DNA of 64,000 nt from Gammaproteobacteria bacterium HGW-Gammaproteobacteria-1 (GCA_002840095.1 PGZL01000007.1:1-64000), one strand, 5' to 3'; shown: positions 1 through 9,758, counted from the first letter of the stretch. Program-made: numbers and translations. Notes: generated from the letters alone by a model not told the origin.

Positions 1-1129
1 CCCCGGCCGCCGCCAGCGCGTCGCCCAGCTGCGCGGCCGTCGCGCCGCGCGCCACGGCCAGGCCGGCGGGATACCAGTGATCGACGGCGCCGCTCACCTG
101 CCCGATGGCGCCGGCCATGTCCTTGTCCGCCAGCATGCCGAGCACCGCCAGGGTGCGGCCGCCGCAGGGCAGCGCCGCCAGATTGGCCGCCAGCTCCGCC
201 GCCGCCTGGGGATTGTGGGCCACGTCGAGGATCAGGCTGACCTCGCCCGGCAGCACCTGGAACCGCCCCGGCAGCGTCGCCGCCAGCAGCCCGGCGCGGA
301 TCTGCGCCTGGTCCAGCGGCAGGCGCTCCGCCAGCAGCTCCAGTGCCATCAGCACCCCGGCTGCGTTCTGCAATTGGGAGCGCCCGCGCAGGGCCGGCAG
401 CGGCAGGGTGTGGCGCTGCCGGGTACCGCCCCACCAGCGCCAGCCGCCCTCGCCCTCCGTTGCGCCGCCGAAGTCGCGGCCATAGCAGTACAGCCGGGCG
501 CCTATGGCGTCGGCGTGCTCACGCAGTGAACCGGGCACATCGGCAGCGCCGTAGATGGCCGGGCGGCCGCCGCGATAGATGCCGGCTTTCTCGAAGGCGA
601 TCTCCTCCCGCGTCTCGCCCAGCCATTGGGCGTGATCCACGTCGACGGTGGTGACCAGAGCCACGTCGGCATCCAGCACGTTGACCGCATCGAGCCGCCC
701 GCCCATGCCCACCTCCAGGATGGCCACGTCGACGCCGCAGCGATGGAAGATGTCGAGGGCGGCCAGGGTGCCGAATTCGAAATAGGTCAGTGAGATGTCG
801 CCGCGCGCCTGATCGATGCGCTCGAAACTGTCGCACAGCGTCGCATCGTCGATCTCCGCGCCGCCGAGGCGAATGCGTTCGTTGTAGCGCAGCAGATGGG
901 GCGAGGTGTAGGCACCGACGCGATAGCCGCCGGCGCGCAGGATAGCCTCCAGCATGGCCACGGTGGAACCCTTGCCATTGGTGCCGCCGACGGTGATCAC
1001 CGCGAAGGGAGCGGGGTCCGGGTGCAGGCGCCGCAACACGGCGGCAACCCGTTCCAGCCCCAGTTCAATCTCGCTGGGATGCAGGGTTTCCTGCCAGGCG
1101 AGCCAGTCGGCTAACGATGTGAAGCGCAT
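1..1129 (-). CDS. folC: Bifunctional dihydrofolate synthase / folylpolyglutamate synthase, 3' part missing
   Basis: Adds glutamate to dihydropteroate and to tetrahydrofolates in cytoplasmic folate synthesis. Translating the minus strand from the ATG at 1127-1129 gives MRFTSLADWLAWQETLHPSE and then a Mur-ligase-type P-loop, VGGTNGKGSTV, near residue 47. The YFEFGTLAALD and EVGMGGRLDAVN motifs follow, then VTTVDVDHAQWLG, all typical of FolC. About 376 codons are present and the frame runs off the left edge, so perhaps 50 C-terminal residues are missing (the family is about 420 aa). It is the last visible gene of the truA-trpF-trpB-trpA-accD-folC series. A class A inverted repeat lies directly upstream. 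Confidence 0.93.
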   Translation of the reverse strand, partial: MRFTSLADWLAWQETLHPSEIELGLERVAAVLRRLHPDPAPFAVITVGGTNGKGSTVAMLEAILRAGGYRVGAYTSPHLLRYNERIRLGGAEIDDATLCDSFERIDQARGDISLTYFEFGTLAALDIFHRCGVDVAILEVGMGGRLDAVNVLDADVALVTTVDVDHAQWLGETREEIAFEKAGIYRGGRPAIYGAADVPGSLREHADAIGARLYCYGRDFGGATEGEGGWRWWGGTRQRHTLPLPALRGRSQLQNAAGVLMALELLAERLPLDQAQIRAGLLAATLPGRFQVLPGEVSLILDVAHNPQAAAELAANLAALPCGGRTLAVLGMLADKDMAGAIGQVSGAVDHWYPAGLAVARGATAAQLGDALAAAG

Positions 1130-1135
1130 GGGAAT

Positions 1136-1213
1136 AGTTACAAGTCCCAAGTGACAAGTGACAAGTCAAGAAAGGCTTTCCTTCTTGCAACTTGAAACTT
1201 GTAACTTGCAACT
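1136..1213. repeat. Class A inverted heptad element (folC/accD)
   Basis: Left arm is several diverged CAAGTGA/CAAGTTA heptads; right arm is their reverse complement (cttgcaacttgaaacttgtaa). The arms flank a small core, caagaaaggctttccttcttg-like, which itself can pair. The element fills the accD-folC gap, so it would be transcribed as a hairpin between two genes of the same operon. Related elements are at 5741, 15986, 17246 and 61810. Confidence 0.85.
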
Positions 1214-1217
1214 GCCG

Positions 1218-2084
1218 TCAAGGGGCCGGCTGATGGGTGAATATGGCCAGCAGACTGGCGATGCGATCACGCATGTCGCGGCGATCGACGATGAGGTCGA
1301 TGGCGCCCTTCTCCAGCAGGAATTCGCTGCGCTGGAAGCCTTCCGGCAGGGTCTCGCGCACGGTCTGCTCGATGACGCGCGGACCGGCGAAGCCGATCAG
1401 CGCCTTGGGCTCGCCGATGTGGATGTCGCCCAGCATGGCGAAGCTGGCGGAAACTCCGCCCATGGTGGGATCGGTCAGCACCGAGATGAACGGCAGGCCG
1501 CGCTCGGACAGCTTGGTCAGCGCGGCGGAGGTCTTGGCCATCTGCATCAGGGAGAACAGGGCCTCCTGCATGCGCGCACCGCCGGAGGCGGAGAAGGATA
1601 CCAGGGGAATCTTGTGTTCGATGGCGGTGTTCACCGCGCGCACGAATTTCTCGCCCACCACCGAGCCCATGGAACCGCCCATGAAACTGAATTCGAATGC
1701 GGCGGTGACCAGGGGTACGCTCTTGACCTGCCCCATCATCACGACCAGGGCGTCGTTTTCCTCGGTGGCCTTCTGCGCGGCGAGCAGGCGATCCTTGTAG
1801 CGCTTGCTGTCCTTGAACTTGAGGATGTCCACCGGCTGCAGTTCGCCGGCGATTTCCACCCGCGGTTCCGGATCGAGAAAGGTTTCCAGGCGGCGGCGTG
1901 CACCGATGCGCATGTGGTAGCTGCACTTGGGGCAGACGTCGAGGTTGCGTTCCAGCTCGGCACGGTACAGCACGGCATTGCAGTCGGGGCACTTGGCCCA
2001 CAGGCCTTCCGGCACCGAACGGCGCGGACTGGCGCTGCTCTCGGTGCGGATGGTCGAGGGGAGAAATTTCTGTAACCAGCTCAT
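1218..2084 (-). CDS. accD: Acetyl-CoA carboxylase carboxyltransferase subunit beta
   Basis: Beta half of the carboxyltransferase that moves the carboxyl group from biotin-BCCP to acetyl-CoA to make malonyl-CoA for fatty acid synthesis. The 288-aa product has the four-cysteine zinc ribbon at the N-terminus (C32, C35, C51, C54) and the crotonase-fold carboxyltransferase domain with [12 protein letters not shown] and [13 protein letters not shown]. It is near the usual family length. It lies 30 bp downstream of trpA and upstream of folC, the normal gammaproteobacterial order. The ATG start is followed by [10 protein letters not shown], a usual AccD beginning. Confidence 0.97.
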   Translation of the reverse strand: MSWLQKFLPSTIRTESSASPRRSVPEGLWAKCPDCNAVLYRAELERNLDVCPKCSYHMRIGARRRLETFLDPEPRVEIAGELQPVDILKFKDSKRYKDRLLAAQKATEENDALVVMMGQVKSVPLVTAAFEFSFMGGSMGSVVGEKFVRAVNTAIEHKIPLVSFSASGGARMQEALFSLMQMAKTSAALTKLSERGLPFISVLTDPTMGGVSASFAMLGDIHIGEPKALIGFAGPRVIEQTVRETLPEGFQRSEFLLEKGAIDLIVDRRDMRDRIASLLAIFTHQPAP

Positions 2085-2114
2085 GGTAGGGAATCCTTCG
2101 CTGCCGCCGTGGGG

Positions 2115-2924
2115 TTATCGGGCGCCGTCGAGGGCGCGGCGCAATTCACCGATAAGGCCGGCGGTCTGGGCCAATAGTGTATCAGGATCGTTGCGCAGTT
2201 CCTCGATACGGCGCACCAGGGCGCTGCCGACGATGACCGCATCGGCCACCTGGGCCACCGCCCGGGCGGAGGCGGCGTCCTTGATGCCGAAGCCGACGCC
2301 GACGGGCAGGTCAGTGCGGGCGCGGATGCGGGCCACCTGGGCGCGGACACCCTCCATGTCCAGGTGGGCGGCGCCGGTAACGCCCTTGACGGACACATAG
2401 TAGATGAAGCCGCTGGCCACCTGGCAGATGGTGGCGATGCGGCTGTCGGCGGTGGTCGGCGCCAGCAGGAAAATGGGGTCGATGCCGTGAGGGCGCAGCT
2501 GGTCCAGGAACGGCGCCGCCTCTTCCGGCGGCAGGTCCACGGTCAGCACGCCGTCCACGCCCTTTGCCGCCGCGTTGGCGGCAAAGGCGGCATAACCCAT
2601 GACCTCCACCGGGTTGAGGTAGCCCATCAGCACCACCGGCGTGTCGCTGTCCTGCTCGCGGAAGCGGCGCACCATGTCCAGCACGTTCCTCAGGCTGACG
2701 TGGTGTTCCAGGGCGCGCTCGCTGGCGCGCTGGATGACCGGGCCGTCGGCCATGGGGTCGGAAAACGGCACCCCCAGCTCGATGATGTCGGCGCCGTTTT
2801 CCACCATGGCGTGCATCAGCGGCACGGTGATCCCCGGCTGCGGATCGCCGGCGGTGACGAAGGGGATCAGGGCCTTGCGGCCGGCGGCCTTGAGATCGGC
2901 AAAGCGTTGTGCGAGGCGGCTCAT
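2115..2924 (-). CDS. trpA: Tryptophan synthase alpha chain
   Basis: Cleaves indole-3-glycerol phosphate to indole and glyceraldehyde 3-phosphate, passing indole to TrpB. The 269-aa TIM-barrel protein shows the catalytic region [15 protein letters not shown] (Glu and Asp acid/base residues), the LMGYLNPV loop and the phosphate-binding VGFGIKDAA segment. The ATG at 2924 has a good ribosome site (aaggag, about 6 bases upstream). It is separated from trpB by a class B hairpin element, unusual for a gene pair whose products form one enzyme complex and are normally tightly coupled. Confidence 0.97.
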   Translation of the reverse strand: MSRLAQRFADLKAAGRKALIPFVTAGDPQPGITVPLMHAMVENGADIIELGVPFSDPMADGPVIQRASERALEHHVSLRNVLDMVRRFREQDSDTPVVLMGYLNPVEVMGYAAFAANAAAKGVDGVLTVDLPPEEAAPFLDQLRPHGIDPIFLLAPTTADSRIATICQVASGFIYYVSVKGVTGAAHLDMEGVRAQVARIRARTDLPVGVGFGIKDAASARAVAQVADAVIVGSALVRRIEELRNDPDTLLAQTAGLIGELRRALDGAR

Positions 2925-2959
2925 CGTGCAACTCCTTCACGGTCGGCCCACAAAGGACT

Positions 2960-3066
2960 TCCAACACTTAACGCAGAGACGCAGAGGCGCGGAGCCCGCA
3001 GAGGAAATACAAATACATTCCTTAGCTCTGTGTTCTCTGCGCCTCTGCGTCTCTGCGTTGGATGTT
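2960..3066. repeat. Class B inverted octad element (trpB/trpA)
   Basis: Left arm is acgcagag-acgcagag-gcgcggag at 2971-2994; right arm ctctgcgcctctgcgtctctgcgt at 3035-3058 is its reverse complement, with a spacer of about 35 to 40 bp. It lies between trpB and trpA and would form a long hairpin in their shared mRNA. The same unit recurs at 10 or so other gaps in the window. Confidence 0.9.
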
Positions 3067-3099
3067 GTGTCCTGGCAGAGGCGCTACGACTCATATCCG

Positions 3100-4329
3100 T
3101 CATACCTTGATCCCCTCCAGCTCGGCCACGGTGTGGATGTCCTTGTCGCCGCGGCCGGACAGGTTGACGATGATGACTTTGTCCTGGCCCAGGATCGGGG
3201 CCAGCTTGGTGGCATAGGCCAGGGCGTGGCTGGATTCCAGCGCCGGCATGATGCCCTCGGTGCGGGTCAGGTCGTGAAAGGCGGCCAGGGCCTCCTCATC
3301 GGTGGCATAGACATACCGGGCGCGGCCGGTGTCCTTGAGCCAGGCGTGTTCCGGGCCGACGCCGGGATAGTCGAGACCGGCGGAGACCGAGTGGGACTCG
3401 ATGATCTGGCCGTCCTCGTCCTCCATCAGGTAGGTACGGTTGCCGTGCAGCACGCCGGGGCGGCCGGTGGCGAAGCGGGCCGCGTGGCGGCCGCTGGCGA
3501 TGCCCTCGCCGCCCGCCTCCACGCCGTACATCTGCACCGATTCGTCGGCGAGGAAGGGATAGAACAGGCCCATGGCGTTGGAGCCGCCGCCGACGCAGGC
3601 CACCAGGGCATCGGGCAGGCGCCCTTCCTGGGCCAGGATCTGCTCGCGTGCCTCGCGGCCGATGACCGACTGGAAGTCGCGCACCATGGCCGGATAGGGA
3701 TGGGGACCGGCCACGGTACCGATGATGTAGAAGGTGTCGTCGATATTGGTGACCCAGTCACGCATGGCCTCATTGAGCGCGTCCTTCAGGGTCTTGGAGC
3801 CGGAGGTCACCGGCACCACCTCGGCGCCGAGCAGGCGCATGCGGAACACGTTGATCTTCTGCCGCTCCACGTCGGTGGCGCCCATGTAGACCACGCACTT
3901 GAGGCCAAGGCGCGCCGCCACCGTGGCAGTGGCCACGCCGTGCTGGCCGGCGCCGGTTTCGGCGATGATGCGGGTCTTGCCCATGCGCTTGGCCAGCAAG
4001 GCCTGGCCGATGGTGTTGTTCACCTTGTGGGCGCCGGTGTGGTTGAGGTCTTCGCGCTTGAGATAAATCTTCGCCCCGCCCAACCGCTGGGTCCAGCGCT
4101 CGGCCAGGTACAGCGGCGAGGGACGGCCGACGAACTGCTTCAGGTCGTATTCGTATTCGGCGATAAATTCCGGGTCGTCCTTGTAGCGCCCATAGGCCTG
4201 GCGCAGCTCCTCCAGCGGTCCCATCAGGGTCTCGGCCACGAAGCGCCCGCCGTAGGGACCGAAATGGCCGTTGGCGTCGGGCAGCTGCAACAGCTCGGCG
4301 CCGGTCATGGGCTTATTGGAATTGGACAC
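3100..4329 (-). CDS. trpB: Tryptophan synthase beta chain
   Basis: PLP enzyme that condenses indole with serine to give tryptophan. The 409-aa product carries the PLP lysine in [19 protein letters not shown], the glycine-rich phosphate loop [10 protein letters not shown] and the family N-terminus [13 protein letters not shown]. The start is probably GTG at 4329 with gagagg 6 bases upstream; an in-frame ATG at 4308 is the alternative. The start overlaps the end of trpF by 17 bp, so the two are translationally coupled. The length is normal. Confidence 0.97.
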   Translation of the reverse strand: MSNSNKPMTGAELLQLPDANGHFGPYGGRFVAETLMGPLEELRQAYGRYKDDPEFIAEYEYDLKQFVGRPSPLYLAERWTQRLGGAKIYLKREDLNHTGAHKVNNTIGQALLAKRMGKTRIIAETGAGQHGVATATVAARLGLKCVVYMGATDVERQKINVFRMRLLGAEVVPVTSGSKTLKDALNEAMRDWVTNIDDTFYIIGTVAGPHPYPAMVRDFQSVIGREAREQILAQEGRLPDALVACVGGGSNAMGLFYPFLADESVQMYGVEAGGEGIASGRHAARFATGRPGVLHGNRTYLMEDEDGQIIESHSVSAGLDYPGVGPEHAWLKDTGRARYVYATDEEALAAFHDLTRTEGIMPALESSHALAYATKLAPILGQDKVIIVNLSGRGDKDIHTVAELEGIKV

Positions 4330-4939
4330 GCTCTACCTCTCGCATAAATGCCGCCATCTTGCCGGCACTCTTGATTCCCTTGGCCTGCTCCACCCCGCCG
4401 CTCACGTCGACCCCGTAGGGCCGGGCGACGGCGATGGCCTCGGCCACGTTGTCCGGCGTCAGGCCGCCGGCCAGGATGACGGGTTGGTTCAGATCCTGCG
4501 GTACGCGCTTCCAGTCGAAGGTCTGGCCGGTGCCCCCCGCCTGGCCCGGCTGGTAGGTATCCAGCAGCAGGCCCTGGGCCTTGGCGTAGCGCCGCGACTC
4601 CGCTGCCACGTCCAGCCCGTCGCGCATGCGCAGCGCCTTGAGCCAGGGCCGGGCGAAGGCCGCGCAATAGGCCGGCGCCTCGTCACCGTGAAACTGCAGC
4701 ACATCGAGGGGGACCGCCTGCAACACGGCCAGCACTTCCGGTGCCGGGGCGTCCACGAACAGCCCGACCACGTTGACGAAGGGCGGCAGTGCCGCGCACA
4801 CCGCCTGGGCCTGGGCCACGGTCACGTGGCGCGGGCTGGGGGCATAGAACACCAGGCCGATGGCATCGGCACCCAGGCGCGCGGCCTCGATACCGTCCTC
4901 GGGACGGGTAATACCGCAGATTTTTACTCTTGTACGCAT
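4313..4939 (-). CDS. trpF: Phosphoribosylanthranilate isomerase
   Basis: Converts N-phosphoribosylanthranilate to the ribulose phosphate form in tryptophan synthesis. The chosen ATG at 4939 gives 208 aa beginning [16 protein letters not shown], where the cysteine of KICGIT is the catalytic base. [10 protein letters not shown] and GVDVSGGVE are the C-terminal phosphate-binding strands. The reading frame is open upstream to 5116, but that part overlaps truA and has no similarity to the family, so the shorter start is right. It lies 13 bp after truA and overlaps trpB. Confidence 0.96.
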   Translation of the reverse strand: MRTRVKICGITRPEDGIEAARLGADAIGLVFYAPSPRHVTVAQAQAVCAALPPFVNVVGLFVDAPAPEVLAVLQAVPLDVLQFHGDEAPAYCAAFARPWLKALRMRDGLDVAAESRRYAKAQGLLLDTYQPGQAGGTGQTFDWKRVPQDLNQPVILAGGLTPDNVAEAIAVARPYGVDVSGGVEQAKGIKSAGKMAAFMREVERVQFQ

Positions 4940-4952
4940 GGAGCCGTGCAGA

Positions 4953-5735
4953 TTACCAAACCAGGGCAGGGGGCGGAAGCTGCGGGATGGCGAACTCCGC
5001 CGGATAGTCGATGCGCACCAGGTACAGGCCCCAGGGCTGCGCGGTGACGCCCCCGGCGCTGCGGTCGCGTGACTCCAGCACCTCGCGGCTCCATTCCAGC
5101 GGCCGTTCCCCGGCACCGATGGCCAGCAGCACGCCGGCGATATTGCGCACCATGTGATGCAGAAAGCCGTTGGCCTCGATATCCAGCAGGATGAACTCCC
5201 CCTGCCGCCGCACCTCCAGCCGGTGGATGGTGCGCACCGGGCTGCGCGCCTGGCAGGCCACCGCGCGGTAGGAGGAAAAATCGTGCTCCCCCAGCAGGGG
5301 CAGCGCAGCCGCCGCCATGCGCTCGGCGTCCAGGGTACGGTAGTCGTAGCTGACCTTGCGCGACAACAGGGCCGGGCGCTGCTGGCGGTTGAGGATCACG
5401 TAGCGATAGGCCCGGCGCCGGGCCGAGAAGCGGGCGTGAAAGCCTTCCGCCACCGGCTGCGCCCAGCGCAGGGCGATATCCGGCGGCAGGTGGGAATTGC
5501 CCCCCATCACCCAGGCGTGCATGGGACGTTCGGCGGCAGTATCGAAATGGATCACCTGGCCGCTGGCGTGAACCCCCGCATCGGTGCGGCCACCGCAAAT
5601 CACCTCCACCGGATGATTGGCAATACGCGACAGCGCCTGCTGCACCCGCGCCTGCAAGGTGTTGGGGTCATGGGATTGCGCCTGCCAGCCGCCGTAACGG
5701 CTGCCATCGTATTCAACGCCTGCAGCGATACGCAT
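4953..5735 (-). CDS. truA: tRNA pseudouridine(38-40) synthase
   Basis: Makes pseudouridine at positions 38-40 of the tRNA anticodon arm. The 260-aa product begins [18 protein letters not shown] and has the TruA signature [14 protein letters not shown] with the catalytic Asp. YRYVILN, and the helix containing [15 protein letters not shown] near the C-terminus, also match the family. It is the first gene of the truA-trpF-trpB-trpA-accD-folC run. Class A and class B repeats lie between it and fimV. Confidence 0.96.
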   Translation of the reverse strand: MRIAAGVEYDGSRYGGWQAQSHDPNTLQARVQQALSRIANHPVEVICGGRTDAGVHASGQVIHFDTAAERPMHAWVMGGNSHLPPDIALRWAQPVAEGFHARFSARRRAYRYVILNRQQRPALLSRKVSYDYRTLDAERMAAAALPLLGEHDFSSYRAVACQARSPVRTIHRLEVRRQGEFILLDIEANGFLHHMVRNIAGVLLAIGAGERPLEWSREVLESRDRSAGGVTAQPWGLYLVRIDYPAEFAIPQLPPPALVW

Positions 5736-5740
5736 AGGAA

Positions 5741-5765
5741 AGTTACAAGTTACAAGTTACAAGTT
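5741..5765. repeat. Short TTACAAG heptad run upstream of truA
   Basis: About three and a half perfect TTACAAG units directly before the truA start codon region, followed by tttaaaaagcc and then the class B-like element. It looks like a single arm of a class A element, with no second arm seen. Its position means it occupies the truA 5' untranslated region. Confidence 0.8.
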
Positions 5766-5766
5766 T

Positions 5767-5884
5767 AAAAAGCCTTAAACGCAAAGACGCGAAGGGCGCA
5801 AAGTTCGCAAAGGGAATAACTATAAAAAAACTTTGCGTCCTTGGCGTCCTTGGCGTCCTTCGCGTCTTTGCGTTGAAAGCTTTT
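5767..5884. repeat. Class B variant inverted element (fimV/truA)
   Basis: Left arm aaaagccttaaacgcaaag plus acgcgaag and gcgcaaag units; right arm has ctttgcgtc, cttggcgtc (twice) and cttcgcgtc units and ends ctttgcgttgaaagctttt. The outer ends pair as well as the repeat units, so the whole element folds as one hairpin of over 40 bp with a short loop near 5817-5830. The unit (acgcaaag) differs from the acgcagag of the other class B sites, showing that the architecture is kept while the unit changes. Confidence 0.88.
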
Positions 5885-5907
5885 GCCAGTTGTTTCCCCT
5901 GAAAAAC

Positions 5908-5943
5908 AAACGTCCCCGGCAGGAAATCCGGCCGGGGACGTTT
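5908..5943 (-). terminator. Intrinsic terminator after fimV
   Basis: A perfect 10-bp stem, cgtccccggc / gccggggacg, with a 10-base loop, extended by AAA/TTT on the flanks. On the minus strand it is followed by TTTGTTTTTC. It begins about 20 bp after the fimV stop codon. The flanking A/T tracts on both sides could let it work in both directions. Confidence 0.85.
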
Positions 5944-5961
5944 ATTGTACTGCGCCGGCGA

Positions 5962-8631
5962 TCAGGAAAGCTGGCCGAGCAGCTCCTGCGCCTGGGCCTT
6001 CTGCTTGTCGTCGCCTTCCGCCAGCACTTCGCTGAGGATGCTGCGTGCGCTGTCCGGCTCGCCCATGTCCACATAGGCCCTGGCCAGGTCCAGCTTGGTG
6101 CCGACGGCATCGAGATCGCCCAGGTCGAGATCACCCAGGTCGCCCAGGTCGCCGAAATCCGCTTCCTCAGCGGACGCCGTCCCCAGGTCCAGCGCGGCGG
6201 GCTCGCCGGCCCCCTCGTCCATGTCCAGGTTCAGCTCGCCCAGTTCAAAATCGAGTGCGTTTTCTTCCTTCTGCTCCGCCACCGCGGGCTGGGCGGCGGC
6301 GGCTTGTTCCGCCTCCTCGCCGAAATGGAAGTCACCCAGGTCGAAGTCCAGCGACTTCTCCGCGGTCTCGGCGGCCGGCTCGGCTGCGGCGGCGGGCGCC
6401 GCCTCGGGTTCCGGCATGGCTTCCGCCGCGGCGGACTCTTCCAGGCCGCCCAGGTCGAAGTCCATGTCGGACAGCGAGGTCTCCGCTTCCCGCGCACCGT
6501 CTCTGCGCACCATGGCCGGTGCCGCTTCCGCAGCGCCCTCTTCCAGGTCGGAGAAGTCCACGCCGAGGTCGAGATTGAAGGCGGCGCCGCCGCCTTCGGA
6601 GGAAGACTCCATGTCTTCCGCCAGGGCATCCAGATCCAGGCCGATATCCAGCACGTCGCCGCCGGCACCGTGGCCGCCCAGCTCCAGACCGGCGCCCGGC
6701 TCGGGCGCGGCGCTGAACATGGGATTGTCCGGGCACAGCTCGTGGCCCATCACCAGCACCTTGCCCCACAGCGGGCCGTTGCCCTCCACCGCGTTGAATA
6801 CCTCGTCGGCCAGCGGCTCGAAGGCGGCACGGTCCTTGGTGGAGTAATACACCTCCAGCAGCTTGACCTTGACGTCGTGGCGCTCGGGGTGGCTCTTCAG
6901 CGCCTCCTTGAGCAGCTCCTCGGCCTGCTGGTAGCGGCCGTAGGCCATGTAGACGTCGGCCTCGGTCAGCGGATCCACTTCGGTATCGGCGCCCTGCACG
7001 CTGTTCATGCCGCTGACGGCCAGGTCGCTGAACAGGGAACTTTCTTCCGACGGTGCACCGGAGGTGGTCTTGGAATTGAGCAGCGAGGTACCGCCCGCAG
7101 TGAGGATGCTTTCGCTGAAGCCCGGGCCACCGGAGCGGCGACGCTTCATGAACAGGCCGAGCAGCACCAGCAGGGCCACGACCACGGCAGCGGCGCCGCC
7201 GAGCATCATGGGATCGGCCAGCATTTCATCCAGGAAGCTGGGCTGCACCACCGGCGGCGGCGGTACCGGACGCACCGGCTTCGGCTTGGCGACCGGTTCC
7301 GCCGGCTTGGCCTCTTCGGCCATGGGCGCGACAGCTTCGGCAGCGGGCGCTTCGACGGCAGGGGCCGGCTGTTCCGCGGCGGCCGTTTCCGGCGCTGCGG
7401 CGGGTTCTGCGACAGGTGCCGCGGCCGGTTCCACGGCGGGAGCGGCCGGCGGCTCGGCTGCGGCCATCGGGGCGGCCGGGGTCTCGGCCGGCGCCGGAGT
7501 CTGGCCCATCTGCTGCTGCAGGGCGGCCAGGTCTGAATCCTTCAGGGACAGCAGGCGCTGCATGGAGGCCAGCTGGCCTTCCAGTTCCTGCATGCGGTTG
7601 CGCAGTTGCTCGTTTTCACGCAGCTGGGCCTCGGCACTCTCCTGCGCCAGCATCAGCTCCTGGCGCAGTTCGCCGGACGCGGCGTCGGTACCGGCGGCAC
7701 TGCCCGCAGCCTTGCCCTCGCCTTCCGGCGCTACCAGCTTGAGGCGCGGTTCGGCCGGTCCGGCCACGGCACGGGCGGCCTGGGCGCTGGTGGCGGTCAC
7801 CGGGCGGTCGGCGGCGCCGGTGCCGGCCTTGCCGACGTGGTCCTGCCAGGCCCGGTTCTGGGACCTGATGGCCCGTACCGCCTCGGCATGGCTCATGGCG
7901 GTGATCAGGGCCGGATCATCCACGCGCAGCACGTAACCCATCTTGAGGCGGTTGACGTTGTTGTCGTAGAAGGCCTCGGGATTGGCCTTGAGCAGCGCCA
8001 TCATCATCTGCTGCGTCGTCACCGAACGGTTGGGACGCATGCGGTTGGCGATGGCCCACAGGGTTTCGTCGGCCTTCACCGGGCCGTAGGTCAGGCCGCC
8101 GGAGGCGGTGGTGACAGCGGCCGGGCGGGCGGCGGCGGGTGCCGCACCGCTGACGATGGTCGGCGCAGAGCGGGTAGCGGTGGGCGCGGCCTGGGTGGCC
8201 ACGACAGGAGCCTGCACGGCCGGCGGCTCTTCCTGGCCCATGCCGGGCGGATCGATCAGCACGGTGTATTCGCGCAGCAGCCGCCCGGAGCGCCAGCTGG
8301 TTTCAACCAGGAAACTGAGGAAGGGCTCGCGGATGGGCTCGGTGGAGGTGATCTTGATGAACTGGCGATCGGCTCTCAGCTCGACGCTGAAGCGCAGGAA
8401 CATCAGCGCCGCCGGGCGATCCAGGCCCACCTTGGCGAAGGTCTCGTAGGGGGCGAGGCCGACCTTGAGGGATTCGGCCTCATCGGCGGCAAGGGACAAT
8501 AGTTCGATTTCAGCGTTAAACGGCTGGTTGAGGGCCGAATGCAGCCGGATGTCCCCCATCCCCAAGGCAAAGGCCGCTGACGGCAAAACGAACAATAGCG
8601 ACAGCAACGTGTAGGCCAGCTTTCGCACCAT
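5962..8631 (-). CDS. fimV: FimV/HubP family polar peptidoglycan-binding protein
   Basis: Inner-membrane landmark protein that in Pseudomonas and Vibrio relatives organises the cell pole, type IV pili and chemotaxis/flagellar factors. The 889-aa product has a signal peptide ending near ALG, the FimV N-terminal domain (RLHSALNQPFNAEIELL), and a LysM-like segment (KADETLWAIANRMRPN...MMMALLKANPEAF). A coiled coil follows, then a proline/alanine/glutamate-rich stretch and a transmembrane helix (AAAVVVALLVLLGLFMKRRR). The long acidic cytoplasmic part ends with the FimV C-terminal TPR-like domain (KLDLARAYVDMGEPDSARSIL). The ATG at 8631 has gggag 5 bases upstream; GTG at 8637 is less likely. The flagellar genes and ParA/ParP in this window suggest a polar flagellum it could help place. 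Confidence 0.92.
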   Translation of the reverse strand: MVRKLAYTLLSLLFVLPSAAFALGMGDIRLHSALNQPFNAEIELLSLAADEAESLKVGLAPYETFAKVGLDRPAALMFLRFSVELRADRQFIKITSTEPIREPFLSFLVETSWRSGRLLREYTVLIDPPGMGQEEPPAVQAPVVATQAAPTATRSAPTIVSGAAPAAARPAAVTTASGGLTYGPVKADETLWAIANRMRPNRSVTTQQMMMALLKANPEAFYDNNVNRLKMGYVLRVDDPALITAMSHAEAVRAIRSQNRAWQDHVGKAGTGAADRPVTATSAQAARAVAGPAEPRLKLVAPEGEGKAAGSAAGTDAASGELRQELMLAQESAEAQLRENEQLRNRMQELEGQLASMQRLLSLKDSDLAALQQQMGQTPAPAETPAAPMAAAEPPAAPAVEPAAAPVAEPAAAPETAAAEQPAPAVEAPAAEAVAPMAEEAKPAEPVAKPKPVRPVPPPPVVQPSFLDEMLADPMMLGGAAAVVVALLVLLGLFMKRRRSGGPGFSESILTAGGTSLLNSKTTSGAPSEESSLFSDLAVSGMNSVQGADTEVDPLTEADVYMAYGRYQQAEELLKEALKSHPERHDVKVKLLEVYYSTKDRAAFEPLADEVFNAVEGNGPLWGKVLVMGHELCPDNPMFSAAPEPGAGLELGGHGAGGDVLDIGLDLDALAEDMESSSEGGGAAFNLDLGVDFSDLEEGAAEAAPAMVRRDGAREAETSLSDMDFDLGGLEESAAAEAMPEPEAAPAAAAEPAAETAEKSLDFDLGDFHFGEEAEQAAAAQPAVAEQKEENALDFELGELNLDMDEGAGEPAALDLGTASAEEADFGDLGDLGDLDLGDLDAVGTKLDLARAYVDMGEPDSARSILSEVLAEGDDKQKAQAQELLGQLS

Positions 8632-8700
8632 CCTCACTCCCTAGTTGTCCCCCGGGACCGGCGTCCTCGTGGCGGGCTTTTAGTATTCCTGAACGGGCAG

Positions 8701-8720
8701 TTGAGACATGTTCCTCTCAA
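8701..8720. repeat. Small inverted repeat between usg and fimV
   Basis: ttgaga-catgttcc-tctcaa: six-base arms around an eight-base loop, 30 bp after the usg stop and about 70 bp before fimV. It lacks a T tract, so it is not a clear terminator and could be a protein-binding site. The rest of the 8632-8750 gap shows nothing recognisable. Confidence 0.35.
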
Positions 8721-8750
8721 CGAGCTTTATGTATCGGCAGTAACTTTAAC

Positions 8751-9758
8751 TCACATATAGCCTTTTACCAAGACCTGAGCGATTTGAATACAGTTTAATG
8801 CGCCTCCCTTGCGCACATTGTCCCCCACCAGCCACATATCCAGACCATTTGAGTGGGATATGTCCTGACGGATGCGCCCGACGAACACGGCGTCCTCCCC
8901 CGAGGCCTCGGTCACCGGGCTGGGCGCCTCTTCCGAGAGGTCCACGCCTGCGGCGTTTTGTAACAGTTCGCGCGCCCGGGCCGCTGTGATCCTGTCGCGG
9001 GTTTCGATGTGCAACGCCATGGCATGGCCGTAAAACACCGGCACGCGCACCGTGGTCGGGTTCACGCCGATTGCCTCGTCACCGAGTATCTTGCGCGTCT
9101 CGCGCACCATCTTCATCTCTTCATGGGTGTAGCCGTTGTCTTCCAGCTCACCGATGTGCGGCAGGATATTGAAGGCGATTTGCCTGGAAAAAACAGGGGT
9201 TTCCAGCCCCTGCATGTTGAGCAGTGCGGCGGTCTGGCGTCCCAGTTCCTCCAGTCCTTCACGGCCGACACCGGACACCGCCTGGTAGGTGGCGACGTTG
9301 ATGCGGGTGATGCCGACTGCGTCGTGTATCGGCTTGAGCGCCGTCAGCATCAGCACGGTGGAGGCATTGGGATTGGCGATGATACGCCGCTCGCGCCAGC
9401 AGGCGAGCGCCTCGGGATTGACCTCGGTCACCACCAGCGGCACGTCCGGCTCCAGGCGGAACAGGCCGCTGTCGTCGATGACCACGCAGCCGGCGGCCGT
9501 GGCCTGGGGTACCCAGGCGGCGGAAACATCGGCGTCAGAGCAGAAAAAGGCCAGCTGGGCCTGGGAAAAATCGAACCGGGCAATGTCTCCCACCCGCAGG
9601 TGGCTGCCCTTGAACTCCACCCGGCCGCCGGCCTGGTCGGCCGTGTCGAGGGGATAGAGAGTGCCGACGGGAAATCCCCGCTCGGCCAGGAGGGTCACCA
9701 GCGCCTCCCCCACCAGGGTGGAAACGCCGACCACGGCAACATCAAATACTCTGCTCAT
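8751..9758 (-). CDS. usg: Aspartate-semialdehyde dehydrogenase-like protein (Usg type), catalytic Cys absent
   Basis: Homologue of aspartate-semialdehyde dehydrogenase that sits next to asd in many gammaproteobacteria; its role is not well established. The 335-aa product from ATG 9758 has the NAD(P)-binding start VFDVAVVGVSTLVGEAL and the dimerisation/active domain (TYQAVSGVGREGLEELGRQ, FNILPHIGELEDNGYTHEE, VRVPVFYGHA). Where active enzymes have the nucleophile in NPNCST this one reads NPNAST, so it probably lacks dehydrogenase activity. It lies downstream of true asd, which keeps its Cys, across a variant inverted element. Confidence 0.85.
   Translation of the reverse strand: MSRVFDVAVVGVSTLVGEALVTLLAERGFPVGTLYPLDTADQAGGRVEFKGSHLRVGDIARFDFSQAQLAFFCSDADVSAAWVPQATAAGCVVIDDSGLFRLEPDVPLVVTEVNPEALACWRERRIIANPNASTVLMLTALKPIHDAVGITRINVATYQAVSGVGREGLEELGRQTAALLNMQGLETPVFSRQIAFNILPHIGELEDNGYTHEEMKMVRETRKILGDEAIGVNPTTVRVPVFYGHAMALHIETRDRITAARARELLQNAAGVDLSEEAPSPVTEASGEDAVFVGRIRQDISHSNGLDMWLVGDNVRKGGALNCIQIAQVLVKGYM

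Noticed and set aside
1158-2075. Long open frame on the plus strand opposite accD
   Set aside because: GC-rich third positions on the minus-strand gene open the antisense frame; its translation is His/Gly/Gln-rich with no motif, and accD is certain.
2641-4347. 568-codon plus-strand frame opposite trpA and trpB
   Set aside because: It spans two real genes and a repeat element; composition is that of an antisense shadow.
8641-8760. Sigma-28 promoter upstream of fimV (ttaaagttactgccgatac)
   Set aside because: The two half-sites are separated by only about 2 bp, not 11.
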